From: Pyrrhosoma nymphula
Lineage: Eukaryota; Arthropoda; Insecta; Odonata; Coenagrionidae
Assembly: GCA_963573305.1 (NCBI GenBank)
Contig: OY754338.1
Coordinates: 16,056,192 to 16,120,191 of the forward strand
Direction: 5' to 3'
Length of the DNA stretch: 64,000 bases
This document shows, in pieces, positions 41,465-52,379 of this stretch. Made by a program: the position numbers and the translations under genes. Within the stretch, counting starts at the first letter, position 1. Every line of letters starts with the position of its first letter. The notes under the pieces were generated by a model that made no database searches, had not been told where the DNA came from, and saw only the letters and a program-made list of their open reading frames with translations.

Positions 41465-42065
41465 TCTTATGTTTCCCCTGGCTGAGACTGGAGCTCCAAT
41501 AGCTTCACTTGTGTGTCTTCGTATAGAGTGAAAAAACGTACTTAGACTGGAAATAATTTTATGTTACCGTGGTTTGAGGCATCAGTTGACAAAGAAACAT
41601 ACTTCACGCCACTCAAATGTTCAGTCAGCTGTTGCTGCGAAAAAGGAGCAAAAACGTTTAGCGTTACTGCTTCTCATTTGGTACGCCCACACCTAAACTT
41701 TGCTTTGAAACATTTCTGAATTACTTTCGACAAACAGTCAGTCGCTTGATCGGAAACTTTGATTGGGCCTCACAGTGTGGTCAACCCATGCACCTTCCGT
41801 AGATGCCACCTCAAGATCCTCTTGACGTCGGATTCGAGCTCTTAAAAAATCCCGTGATTGCCTTACTTTTACTCGCACTAGGTGCCTGTAATTTGTGTCG
41901 ATTAGTGTTTAAGTGCCTTGTAATATCAACTGAACCACCATATGCAACACTGAAATCCACATTACAGATTTCACAGCGCACATCGCTTGAAGAATCACTC
42001 GAGAGATAAATATAAAATATGCCAAGAGGGTGGTCGATAAATATATAGAAACAAGCGAAAGACAC
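41465..42065 (-). pseudogene. BED-finger hAT transposase, N-terminal fragment
   Basis: Minus strand: CEICNVDFSVAYGGSVDITR then HLNTNRHK gives a C-x2-C ... H-x4-H BED-type finger (42065-41811), followed by SKAITGFFKSS. After frameshifts come FAPFSQQQLTEHLSGVKYVS, LSTDASNHGNIKLFPV, TAG and VRFFTLYEDTQVKLLE. TDASNHxxIKLFP is a block I recognise from arthropod hAT-like proteins. The rest of the transposase is missing. Confidence 0.6.
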
Positions 42066-42503
42066 TTACATATTAAAACTTCCAATATTTCGGTGGTATT
42101 GGCATCCACCTTTCTCAAGGTAGAGAGTAGGAATCAATACCCATGAATCATACCCATTAGGGTGTCCCTTATTTTGCAAAAAAAAAAGAAATTTTTTGAA
42201 AATATTTTTTGGGCTCACCCCCTAAATATTTTTCATCTGGTCATATTTACTCAAAAACAAAACTTCATCTCAATAGGCCGATGTTAACCCGTGCCGACTT
42301 GAGCGAGAAATTTGAATGTTAGGAATGATAGGTTTTGTAGGTTTAAGTCAGTGAAAAAGCTATTGATACATTTTTAATGTCTAATTTTATATTACAATTT
42401 AATACATATTTAATTAATACATATAACATTTTCACTCTTTAGACTTTTATGGGTTTAGTATTCTTGTGGATACTTACTTTTCAGTATTTCTTTCTTGCAA
42501 TCT

Positions 42504-43736
42504 AGGTGCAGTCTACGATGTTTTTGAACACAAAACAACACAAATTGCTTTTCTCCTCATCTACAGTGAGTAGTCCATGAGAATCTTGCATTAATATAAC
42601 GCCCCTTTCAGCACTGTCATTCACAGCTTTCTATTCCATAACTATCATTTGAGCTTCTAAATATGAAGTGTTGCTTGTCCAAGTCGAAGCACATTCTTGA
42701 TTAAAACTAGTGGCCATCTTCAGGCAAGAGAACAGATCTCTGTTTTTGGTTCATACGAAGTCGTACAATGTTTTCAGTGAAATGAAGATAAGATTTAATT
42801 GGGAGATGTATATTAACGAATTAAAAATTAAAGAATGGTAATCAGGATGAAATTAAACGTACCGTTTACCTAATCGTTCATCTAATTCTCCACATGGAGG
42901 AATATGTTTTCCATTTGTAGATTCTCTCTGGATAAATTTTCTACCATTTTGATTTGCATGTCTACTTCATCATAAAGAAGTGATAGGACACAACTCTTCT
43001 GATAAATACTACATATGGTGACTAAATTTCTTTTAAGCAGCTTTTGAAATAGTGGAATATATCCTTTCATATTATTTTAGAACTTCTAAGAAGCAGAGAT
43101 CTTGATAAGGAGCTGCTATAGCTGCACTTAACTGAATCCACGGTTTGACATAAAAAGTTAAAATGAACAGAGAGACATCTCTGAAGGCATTTTTATTTAC
43201 ACTGGATAGTATAAGTTGTGATCTTAGCAGAAACATTTTTAAACAAGAAATAGCTCTTGCCATTCATCGAGCTTGATGCATTGCCCCAAAAGGCGTATTT
43301 TTAGCTTTTTTCCAATCTCTCCTCTCAAAAATATTAGAGACGATTAATAAAACGATGTTAAAATTTTAAAAATTGCTTTATTACCGATGAGTTCACGATA
43401 GGCACTTCTCAGTGTTGGTTTATCAAATTCACTTTTAGCGTATTCTAGAAAAAAATATCCCTCGAGCATAATGGTGATTATAGGCGTTAATGTAGGAGCA
43501 GCGGGAATGTAGAACCGCGTATTTTCTAGAAAAAAATATACCTCGAGCAGAATGGTGATCACAGGCGTTAATGTAGGAGCAGCAGGCATGTAGAACCGCG
43601 TATTTTCTAGAAAAAAATATCCCTCGAGCATAATGGTGATTATAGGCGTTAATGTAGGAGCATCGGGCTTGTAGAACCGCGCATTTTCTAGAATATTAAG
43701 GAATAGAATATTATTATTATGTAAAGATGATTTCAT
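42504..43736 (-). pseudogene. hAT-like transposase, second copy, decayed
   Basis: Segments in order on the minus strand: YAKSEFDKPTLRSAYRELIG with a GTAATA donor (43440-43383); FGAMHQAR, TGA, MARAISCLKMFLLRSQ and VKPWIQLSAAIAAPYQDLCF (43320-43072); YIPLFQKLLKRNL, LYDEVDMQIKMVENLSREN (43070-42882); MIVME, TAG, KAVNDSAERGVILMQDSHGL and VDEEKSN (42740-42504). Each aligns with a block of the first copy (RDDYLELL, PFHRAR, LWYLNEQLSAVSFFDD, ATNDHADRAIKLMENF). Multiple stops. The preceding 81-bp tandem repeats lie within the same open frame. Confidence 0.65.
43445..43687 (-). repeat. three tandem 81-bp units
   Basis: Unit starts at 43445, 43526 and 43607, with a partial fourth at 43688. Units differ by only a few bases. 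The period is 27 codons, so the minus-strand frame stays open and reads LENTRFYIPAAPTLTPIITI repeatedly. On the minus strand each unit also contains tatttttttctag, a good 3' splice-site-like sequence. It lies immediately 5' of a recognisable transposase exon segment. Confidence 0.9.
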
Positions 43737-43925
43737 ATAAAAATTTACACTTTTATTTTAAATTATTGTGTTGCAATTAAAACGGGGAAAACATTGTTTA
43801 TTAAATTAGCCAAGGAAAGAGTAAAAGATTGAAATTAACATATATAAATAGTGAACAACACAAACGAATTGAAATAGTTCACGACAAACTCATAATAAGA
43901 AACAATACAAAGAAAAGACAAAATA

Positions 43926-44882
43926 TTACACGGGGTACCGCTCCTTTATATGTTCCAAAAAAGATCGAAACATAAAACCAGGGGTCCCCATAAAATGTTG
44001 TCTATATATAAATTCATCAATGTGTTCGGCTAATAGCTGGCTTCTTAAAACTTCAGTATCCCGGCAGAACTGCTTGAGCCGAGACCAGTAGCTCTCCACC
44101 GCATTGGTGCATACGCCATCAGCACTTATAAATTCTTTTTTGTGGTTGACTATGTTGTGCGTGTATCCTAATTGATTTAGGCCATCATAAGCAGCCCAAC
44201 TATCAGTCCACACAATGCTGCCTTTTTTAACGTACTCTTGTATTAGAGGGAGAAGGGTCATTTTGTCTCTTCTCACTACATAAATTACTACTCCAACCTT
44301 TTTTGACGTGTCGAATATTCCCAAAACCCATTTCTCCTTCACTAATCTGTCCATATTATATTTCCTGCGTGTTATGACGCTTTCGTCTATTTGGACGACG
44401 ACGCCTTCTCCTCCAAGTTCTTTTCTTGGCATATTTAATATTTTCCAAGAGGTTATGTCCCTGTAAATATGAGTAAGATAAGATAGAAGGCACCAAAATG
44501 CAGATCTGTTAAAATTTTAAAAATTAATTTATAACCGAAAGTAGCGGTTGTATTGAACCACACTTTCTCTAAATATTCCGGTTACTTTCGATGCATCCTT
44601 AGATGATACGTGGCACACCCAAAACCACAGTGCAATGAATACGGATTCAAACTAAAGGTTGCTGTCTTCAAAAAAGGTGTTGTTGCACAAACTGCTGTAC
44701 AACTTGCAGGCAGGGCAGTACGCTGCATAATTTCCCTTATATGTTGAGTTTTTTCTCAGCAACTGCATCTTCCGACAATTCCTCTTCTTACAGATTTTTA
44801 ATTTTTGGACGAAACCTTCCTCTTGTAGTTGTAAGACGATGTCCTTATCATCTTGCGCAAAGAATGCATAGATCTCCTTCAC
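43926..44882 (-). pseudogene. Merlin transposase (ISXO2/IS1016-like)
   Basis: Exon 1 (44882 to about 44533) has FAQDDKDIVLQLQEEGFVQK, a C-x-x-C ... C-x-x-C zinc-ribbon-like region (KICKKRNCRK ... YCPACKLYSS), TAG after FEDSNL, then SVFIALWFWV and SKVTGIFRESVVQYNRYFR. After an acceptor at 44461-44463, exon 2 (44460-43926) is open for the DDE domain: VVVQIDESVITRRKYNMDRL, KWVLGIFD, SIVWTDSWAAYDGLNQLGY, HNIVNHKKEFI and TNAVESYWSRLKQF. Asp, Asp and Glu of the catalytic set are present. The single TAG is the only clear lesion. Termini and an 8-9-bp duplication were not located. Confidence 0.82.
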
Positions 44883-44939
44883 GTTTTAACATTCTGTTAG
44901 TCGCATCTTTAAATTCCGGATGTCTAATTTAAATTTGAA

Positions 44940-45740
44940 CTGTCCGCTTGTCTATAGTTGGTAGTTCAAGTAACCAATAGATGTCGCCTAGCAGCATGTT
45001 GATTTCGATCGTTTTTTGTTGTCTGTGATGGTTGCCGTAACGTAAATGCCCATCCCAAATCAAGATAAGTACCGTATTTATCATATTTAAATTGTTATCG
45101 CAACCATCTCTTCCTCACCTAGTATTGTTTAGAATGTGAAATAAGTGCTAAATCCTAAATTTGGTAAAAATCGGACAATAGTTGGCCATTCGATTAAACT
45201 CGTCTGTTACCGGAAGTGTTGCCAAGATTCAATCGGCTTCGATTTTAATATCGAAAATCGAAAAGAAATATCGATTGTCGACCACGCTACGGCCACTGAA
45301 GTTCAGCGGCCACGGCAACATCTCTAGGAAAATACAAACGAGATTTTGCGAAAGCGGGACATTTGAGCATCCCCTAATTGTTTTTGGGGGACACACCGGG
45401 ACATAAGCACAAAAAGCGGGACGTCTGGTCACTTTATCCATGGTGGATTTTCATCAGCTGATTCATACGCTACGGCAAAATAGAACTTCACTTCAATGTG
45501 AATATACTATGGGCTCATGTAACCCAAAAATGCCGAGTTCATATCAGCTTGCCCTTGAACTAACGAGATTGAACCTACGCAAAATAGAAAAATAATAGTA
45601 TTTTTACCACGGTGACTCGGATGATGAGCTTCGTACAACAAACCTCACATGACACACTAAATAAGTAGTTGAGAGAAGTTCTTACAGTGCCCAACATTAC
45701 AATATGCCATTTGCATATTTTTATGTCCCTAAATGTGTGT
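44940..45740. repeat. possible MITE-like sequence, otherwise no gene
   Basis: Between about 45300 and 45440 the minus strand begins gtgaccagacgtcccgcttt and repeats a tgtcccg motif several times, the look of a small hAT-type MITE end. I could not pair it with an opposite terminus. No coding region was recognised in the remainder. Confidence 0.3.
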
Positions 45741-45930
45741 GTATTAATTTTTTCACATCATCCTCAAAACTGCCTTAAAGGAAGCCTTATCCATCAGAGG
45801 TAAGAGGCGACAACGGGCAAACAAACTCAACCATTCTCTCGGAGGCGAAAGTCCCACGCTGGCGGGATTCGAACCCAAGGCCCTGGTATTAACTGACAAG
45901 GACTTGACCCCGCCGCCATCGAGGCTAGCA
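45741..45930 (-). mobile_element. second tRNA-derived SINE
   Basis: On the minus strand: A box region tggcggcggggtcaagtcc (about 45900-45918), B box ggttcgaatccc (about 45866-45877), then a body with gagagaatggttgagtttg and an end near 45745. The tRNA-like head is close to that of the SINE at 29238, but the bodies differ. ATTAAT flanks on both sides may be a short target duplication. Confidence 0.7.
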
Positions 45931-47028
45931 ATGATTAATAATGAGTGACTTGGTCAATGTTATTTTTATTATGTCATGTGCAAATTGTACTTGCTTAAAT
46001 TTTTAGGCACCGTAGCCAAGATACAAGCAGTCCTTTTTGTTAGGAGAGCATAAAAAAGAAAGTTTTTAATGAGAAAATATTGCTAAATTACTCAAATTTG
46101 TTAGGTTTCACTTGCTTAAACGTTTGGTTAGGTTAGGTAATCACTTGGTTACTAGGTAACTACTAGGTTCTCAATGTCCTATGTCATTGAATTACCAAAT
46201 TAAAAGTACTACTTCTCGTTCTCTTGTAGTGCCTTGTTCTTCACTCTAAAAACTCGCATGGAGAAGAATTCGTCGCTCCATTGGGGGAGGGATGGCCTTA
46301 AAAAAAATACTCCCTTATGTGTTCTGAGCCCCGCCCCCCTTCTTCACTAGTAAGTGGAGTGGTGCACTTCTCAAGGGCTGTCTCGTTGCGTATGAGGAGG
46401 CGCCCAGAAAGGCGTTCCTCCGTGGGTTACATCTCGCACGCTACACGTGTTAGAGGGAAAGATGCGTGGCCAGCGAAGAGACTTGAAAAAAAATTAAAAA
46501 TAGCGGAATAAAAAAAAAGGAAGAAGCTCGATGTCTGGCATCGACCCGCGGCTTCGTGCGTGCGCTTGATGTTTACGCCGCCGCGTGTTTTTTTGCGCGC
46601 GTGAAACAAGTGACGAGCGCCGACCCGCGTCTCAGGTGGAAGAGACGCGAAGGGGGGTAGGGAGGGGAAGACAGAGAAGTGTATGTTCGTACATGAGGAG
46701 AGTAGGGTAAATGAAGGAGAAGTGAAAAATATGTAATCACAAGGCTTTGAATGGGACACAGCAGCGACTCAACTCACTATAACCTTTGCCACCTCACCGT
46801 TTCAAATATATACTCCCGCCCGTACCGCACGATACTCGATCCAACCCAAGACCTATTCTGCGAATTAGATAGTAGGAGTCGGACGTTACTTTGTGGAAAT
46901 TCACAACCTTAACCATAATGGACACTTAGTACAGTTCCACTCTTGTTTATTTCCGCGATCGATTTTGACGTCTACAGCGTCATTTTCATGGTCCATTGCC
47001 TGTAAATACACCTAATTTCGTCGTTTAC
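45931..47028. other. no gene seen; CpG-rich patch at 46540-46640
   Basis: Mostly AT-rich. A CpG-rich stretch (gcgcgcgtg, gacgagcgccgacccgcg) near 46540-46640 stands out against the surroundings and could be a host promoter or the edge of a GC-rich repeat. No coding exon was found beside it. Confidence 0.35.
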
Positions 47029-47490
47029 ATAATAATAATATTTTTATTTGCCCCGTGGATCGAGTTACAAAGTTTGCACATAATATAAGGCACGCCAGGA
47101 ATTAATGAAAGTAGTAAACTATACATAAAATGGGTAATACTAACAAAAAAAGTTAACATTGCACAGCACTATAAATATTAATTCTTCAGTGATCAATAAG
47201 AGATGGTTGACTTACAAGGGATCTGACATAAACTCAATAGCATCATATAGTAGAGCTTTTCTCGAAGAAGAGCTTTCAGTTGTCTTTTAAAATCATCACC
47301 ACTCTTGGATTTTATGGAAATGGGCAGATGATTATATAACTGAAGTCCCATCCTCCGCAAACCGTATAAACATTTTGTGGTCCTGGCATATGTTACATGT
47401 AAGTCATTACAGCTTCTCGTGAAGTGATGGTGAATGTCTTGGTTTTTATAAACAGATGATAGGTTACTATGGGTGTACATGATTGCAGAT
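47029..47490 (-). pseudogene. LINE C-terminus (CR1/Jockey group) and 3' tail
   Basis: Minus-strand frame 47480-47193 reads SNLSSVYKNQDIHHHFTRSC, YARTTKCLYGLRRMGLQLYN, HLPISIKS and FKRQLKALLREKLYY, the usual last about 90 residues of such RTs (tR...GxxLYNxLP...FKxxLKxxL). The 3'UTR ends near 47029 with AATAAAAATATTATTATT, a short ATT tail. It is an extreme 5' truncation, common for LINE insertions. Confidence 0.7.
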
Positions 47491-50400
47491 AGAATGCAGA
47501 TGCAAGGAATGGGGAGAATATTTAGCCTCCTGAAAATAGGACGGCATACATAGTCATTCAGGTTGACGGTAAAGAGGGGAGGGGCTGAGAATTGGGAAGG
47601 TTGGGGTAAAGATGAGGAACAGTGGGAAAGGTTAATTTGTCGCGTTTATGACTGGCATGGTGGTTTGAAAAGGGTGGTTAGATGGCTATGGAGGGTGGGT
47701 TGTAAGAATCCGTCGGAGTTTACAACCGTTAAAAAAACATTATGATCCTTTAAATTCGGTCAAATCTTGTAAAATTTCACATTTGTATGCTAGCCGGTAT
47801 TTTTTATCAAGTACGGAATGATTTGGACCATCCTTGGCGTTACACGGCCATTGAAATTTTCCTTGAGATTAAGCCTTTTTTATTAATTGATTCACGGGCA
47901 GATACCCAGTTTCGATTGTTACCACAAAAAATAATATAGCCTTGAACTGTATATATTAAAATATGCTCATAAAACAGTTTCAATAGTTACAACTTAGATA
48001 ATAGAACATGGAACAGAAAATATTAAAAATATACACGCACAAATCAGTAAGTTCATTGGCACCAACTCAAATAAGTGTTCATAATACTACAAGTCTTTTT
48101 GGGCTCTTGATGTCATTTTATTCCTATCACAGTTCGGTACGTCATCAAAGGAATGCATCGTCATCGTTTTCGTTCATATCAAATCGCAATGTCTACCTGC
48201 TGTATTTTTAAATTAAATAATATATGGTAGCAGGTGACCAATATAAATATCGGGACATTCTCGCCCATTGTCAATTTCATGGCCAGAAAATAACTTAAAG
48301 CCATAAGGAGTAGTTAAGGTAGGCGCTGATTTAAAAAAAGTGATGATGGTACAGCGGCGGTAAAAAATTGTGTTTTGGAGACAGGTACTAGGTCCTAATG
48401 GGAGCTAGTAGTAAACTACTAGTTAGTGCCCAATCACTTACAGTATCCAGTAACTCAGTGAGTATGACAGCGGTCGTGCTTTTTCGCGAACATACTGGCT
48501 ACCTGTATCACATACGATACTGTAAAGCTACCATACAAGTGAGCATCCGCCAAATTTTTCTGAATCAAGTATTTTGTAAATATGGGCTTAACTGTATTTC
48601 GGCAACGACACTCATGTTGCCTGACTGTCAAACTCCGAAGAAAGGGCAATATTCATGCTAGCGCGCTGTCAATACTTGGCATTCATGCATCGGAATAGAC
48701 ACTGAATTAATGTTTTCATAGGAAGCCGGATTTTGTCAGCATTTTATATATACCTACGTGGCTGTTCATCGATTTTTTTTGCTTTCAAAGGAGAATTGAG
48801 AAGAATGCCTATTTTATTATATAATGGCCTTGTGCATATTTCCAGAATTTTCAACGATTCTCATTTCTACACACAGTTCCTTTGTCGCGATATTCGTCAA
48901 TTTTCTAGGCACTGCACATACTAATGCCAACTGCTCTTTATGAAATAAATTGTAATTAAGTTTTGTACCTATCTACATTTTTTATTTTTTTAAGTGTAGA
49001 AAGGTACAAAATTTTATTACAATGGATATTAAAAGTTTCTACAAAGTAGAGCCTGAAGCTGTGGATTTTTTTTGCCCTTTATGAATGTGGAAAACTTTAA
49101 TGTTATGAGGTATTTATGCCCGACGGTGGTGATTAGTGACCTCTGCTGTCGTGACGCAACTAAAAAAATACTACTACTACATCAAGGGAAGAGGAAAAAT
49201 CGTTTGATCGTTGAAGCCATTAAAGGTTATTTTTTATTTTTTTTATTCCGACGCAGCACGCGTCTCGGTTTCTAAAACCTCCTTACTCAAAAAGGTTCGC
49301 TTTGTCTCCTCCGAGTGAGTAAGCCGCCCTCTTGCGATAATCCTTGATAAATGTGCAAAGCCTCCTCTGCTTTTCTCATTTTTTTTATTCATGTGAAGAG
49401 TCTGGTGTCTGATTTTTTTCCGAATCGGTCGGCTTACGGAAGGCATTTCCTGTTCCGAAAATCAATTGGTCTGGGGTTGCCATTGTTCTCGCCTACACGG
49501 CGTTCAGAAACAGCTCGATTTCGTTTTTTATTTGAACATAGCTCAACATTAAATGCTTTGAGTATAGATGTTTTTAAGATATCTGCAATTTTTTTCCTAT
49601 AACAACTTAATGGGTGTGTTATTCTAATTTTGAGGATACCGGGACTAGCCACGGTAGTTACCTTTACGGAGTCACCCGCAAGTGCACAGAAGTGCGATAT
49701 TCCACAGAGGAAAAATCATGTTAGGTGTGTGTGTTATTAATTATGATTTATTTTTTTTTTAAATTGCTCGCTTCTACTTGCGTATACGTATATAATTCTT
49801 GTATGTCCTTTGCTTTTTTTCATCCCCTCCGTTTCCAAGTCCGTTATTCATTCTAGTCCTTTATAGTGTTAAAGCATGAATAATATCTGCCAAAAAATTA
49901 AATGCAGAAGGAAGTGTTCCACGGTCAGGTTCCATCTTTCAACTGGGTGAATTTACTTGAACTTACTTACCTTGTTAGGATAAACAATTAAGCAAATAGC
50001 AGCGAGGAATAAGAATATTACTCGTTGCTATTTTGTAGATTGTGGGGTTGAAAGATGAAATAGATATCGCCTACATACAGTTAGTTAGAATTATATGCTA
50101 TAGTTGTGCACGCCGATTCTGCCACTCTGCAAACGGAGCCAGTATATCGTTTGGCGCTTGAAAATATCGAAGATTTGGTGGTTTAGGGTGATTTCAAATG
50201 AAAAGCATTTCGTATCAACGAAACGAAAATACCACTGTATTCACTGTTGGTCGTTATACAATAAAAGAAACAATAGTAGTATAGTGAATATCTTGGTGAC
50301 CAACAGTCGACGCCTTTTCGTGATGAACGGTCGTGGTCACCCCTTGCCTTGAACACTGTTCGCAACCTTCCGCGTCGAGCGTTCGTAGTCGACTGAGCAT

Positions 50401-51879
50401 GCCTCGTTTGCCATACAAGCACCTGACGGTGACGCTGACGACAGCCAAGCAGCGTTGCCCGAACAAAGTACATATGTCAATTTAATCGATTTTGGTTTTT
50501 CTCCAATTCGGCTTGTTGCATGGTTGGTACCGAGTCCTTTATTCTCATTTATCGTCAACGTGTTTCACCGTGGGTCATTGACATCCTTGTCGACTTAAGG
50601 TACTTCTTAGTCATATCAATATATTTCTAGGAATTAATGAAATTGTGAGTAAAGCTAATTTATATAACTAGTAATACTAGTATAAGTCTTGAGTAAAATT
50701 TAGAATCAATTTACCACATTTAAATCGTCTTTTTTAAACTACGTTATATGGCAACCTACAAAATATAAGTTCTATGTTTCCCATAACTGAAGAACTACAG
50801 TCAGAATACCCCTAGAAAGATACATAAAAAGAGACTGTAGACATTTTTAAGTGAACGGCGCAATTCCTGGATAATTGACCTCATGTTTTTTTTAAAGCGA
50901 GTGAATAAAAAATTACACTGATGAAATTTCACATTCGTATTTTGAAACTGCCAACAGCAGTAAACGTGGCAACAGCGCACGTTACAGTTGTTAACAGCCC
51001 TTACCTGTGGACTTAACCCTTCTCATATCAGTTTTTACGTCAAAAGTGGTATGTAAGTGTAATACAACATACAGTCAGTTCAAACAATTCAAAATACTTC
51101 ATTTTTTAAGGAAATTCAATTTTTTTACAATACCTACATATGTTTTAAAGCAATTTATATAAAATTTCAATTAAGTATATTTCACAGCAAAATTGTGAAT
51201 TTTTAATGAATAAATCATGGTGGAGAATATTCCATAGTAAAGGAACTATAAAAAAATCATAAATTTGTTGTAATTTACTCTGGTTTTTAGTTGCTCTATT
51301 TTCTTAATCATTACTTGATAGTGATTCATTCATTGCAGCTTGCCCAGAACTAGTATAAGCTTCGCGTAGACTCTCATAAGTGATACCTAGTTGCTGGCTA
51401 CTTAATGTACCTGTATCACGTGAATTGAGAGAATAATCCCATTTATTTCACAGTTGCTGCATATTGGGTAGTTATTTTTTTGTATTGAGACCGATACTGA
51501 AACTACAAATGGTTTAAGATTTTTTTGACCGTGTGGTAATAGGAATGTTAGCAAGACTAATTTTTTAAGAATGATACAGACCAGACAGAACTTCATGGTG
51601 TTCCTCGGTATCGAGTTCAGGAAGATAATCTTCTGCCAGCTTTGAGAGTTTGAATATTTATTCTCCCCTGCGCTCCGAAAACTCTCTTGAAGACTTTTGA
51701 GTGTTCACAAAAACCATGTACAGTATCTCTAAAATCATTTGCCATGTCATTTTTTTACATTTCTCTGGCAGTATCAGATGACGCATTAAGAGTAGTCATT
51801 ACGGAAACTTGTAAAATTTCACTTATAAATTCATGCAAATTATTAATATTTAATTGTTACTACAGTAACACTTCCCTCC
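47491..51879. other. long stretch without recognisable elements
   Basis: AT-rich DNA with scattered short frames, none resembling a known protein, and no clear inverted repeats or SINE boxes. This is the least repeat-like part of the window to my eye. It could be old decayed repeats or host intergenic/intronic DNA. Confidence 0.4.
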
Positions 51880-52379
51880 GAGTCCCCGGCAAGCATCAGG
51901 TTTCATTGCCGTCATAATGGCCGGAGACTCGAGGGGGGTTGGGCAGAAATCGTTGCCACGTCCGACGCCCATCGGATGAGTGGCTACGCTGCTGTCGGGT
52001 CATGCGTACGCAGTAGACGGAGTGACCCCAGGATGACGGCCTTCTGCATGCGTGCAACTAGTGATGCCGCCTGTGCCACGCAGGACGGAATGCACATGAT
52101 GTTGTTTATCAGCGAGCCCTTGACTCCACCGAGTACACCTACGATGAGGACCACTAGTTTTACAGAGTGTCCGGGGTACATCTGTCGAAGTTCGAAAAGC
52201 AGGTCTTGATATTTCGTCTGATTTTCCACCTCCTTCGCATCCATGTTAGTTTCAGTCGGAGCCGAAAACTCGATCACGAACATGGAGCGTGTGAGGTGGT
52301 CGAGGAGAACGATATCAGGCTTGGTCGCCTCCAACTGCCTGGTGGTGGAAAAGGAGTAATTCCACCAGATCGTGCGTTA
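51880..52379 (-). pseudogene. R2/R4-like LINE C-terminus (RLE domain)
   Basis: Minus strand from 52379: RTIWWNYSFSTTRQLEATKP, then DIVLLDHLTRSMFVIEFSAP, TNMDAKEVENQTKYQDLLFE, LRQMYPGHSVKLVVLIVGVL and ARMQKAVILGSLRLLRTHD, stop 51984. The KPDIVLLD and IEFSAP strands followed by KYQDL fit the PD-(D/E)xK restriction-like endonuclease end of early-branching LINEs such as R2/R4. The frame is open but only about 130 codons long. Sequence between 51880 and 51983 is probable 3'UTR. Confidence 0.65.

Larger units (their letters stand above)
42158..43740 (-). mobile_element. second copy of the 8-bp-TSD hAT-like family
   Basis: TAGGGTGTCCCTTATTTTGC at 42158 parallels the TAGGGTGTTGCTTATTTTTT end at 2060. 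Downstream, in the same orientation as the first copy, lies a decayed minus-strand homologue of the transposase at 3110-4893. The opposite end is not seen; the 5' half is replaced by other DNA including Merlin. If the family's 8-bp rule holds, the left target copy would be atacccat (42150-42157). Confidence 0.65.

Noticed and set aside
43445..43687. CRISPR-like array
   Set aside because: Contiguous 81-bp tandem units without spacers, in an animal genome.
46427..46759. 110-codon frame in the CpG-rich patch
   Set aside because: Low complexity (Ser, Phe, Pro runs), no motif, and no splice context; base composition explains it.
50183..50558. Overlapping 70-96-codon frames on the minus strand
   Set aside because: Three frames open at once in a locally stop-poor stretch; none has recognisable motifs.
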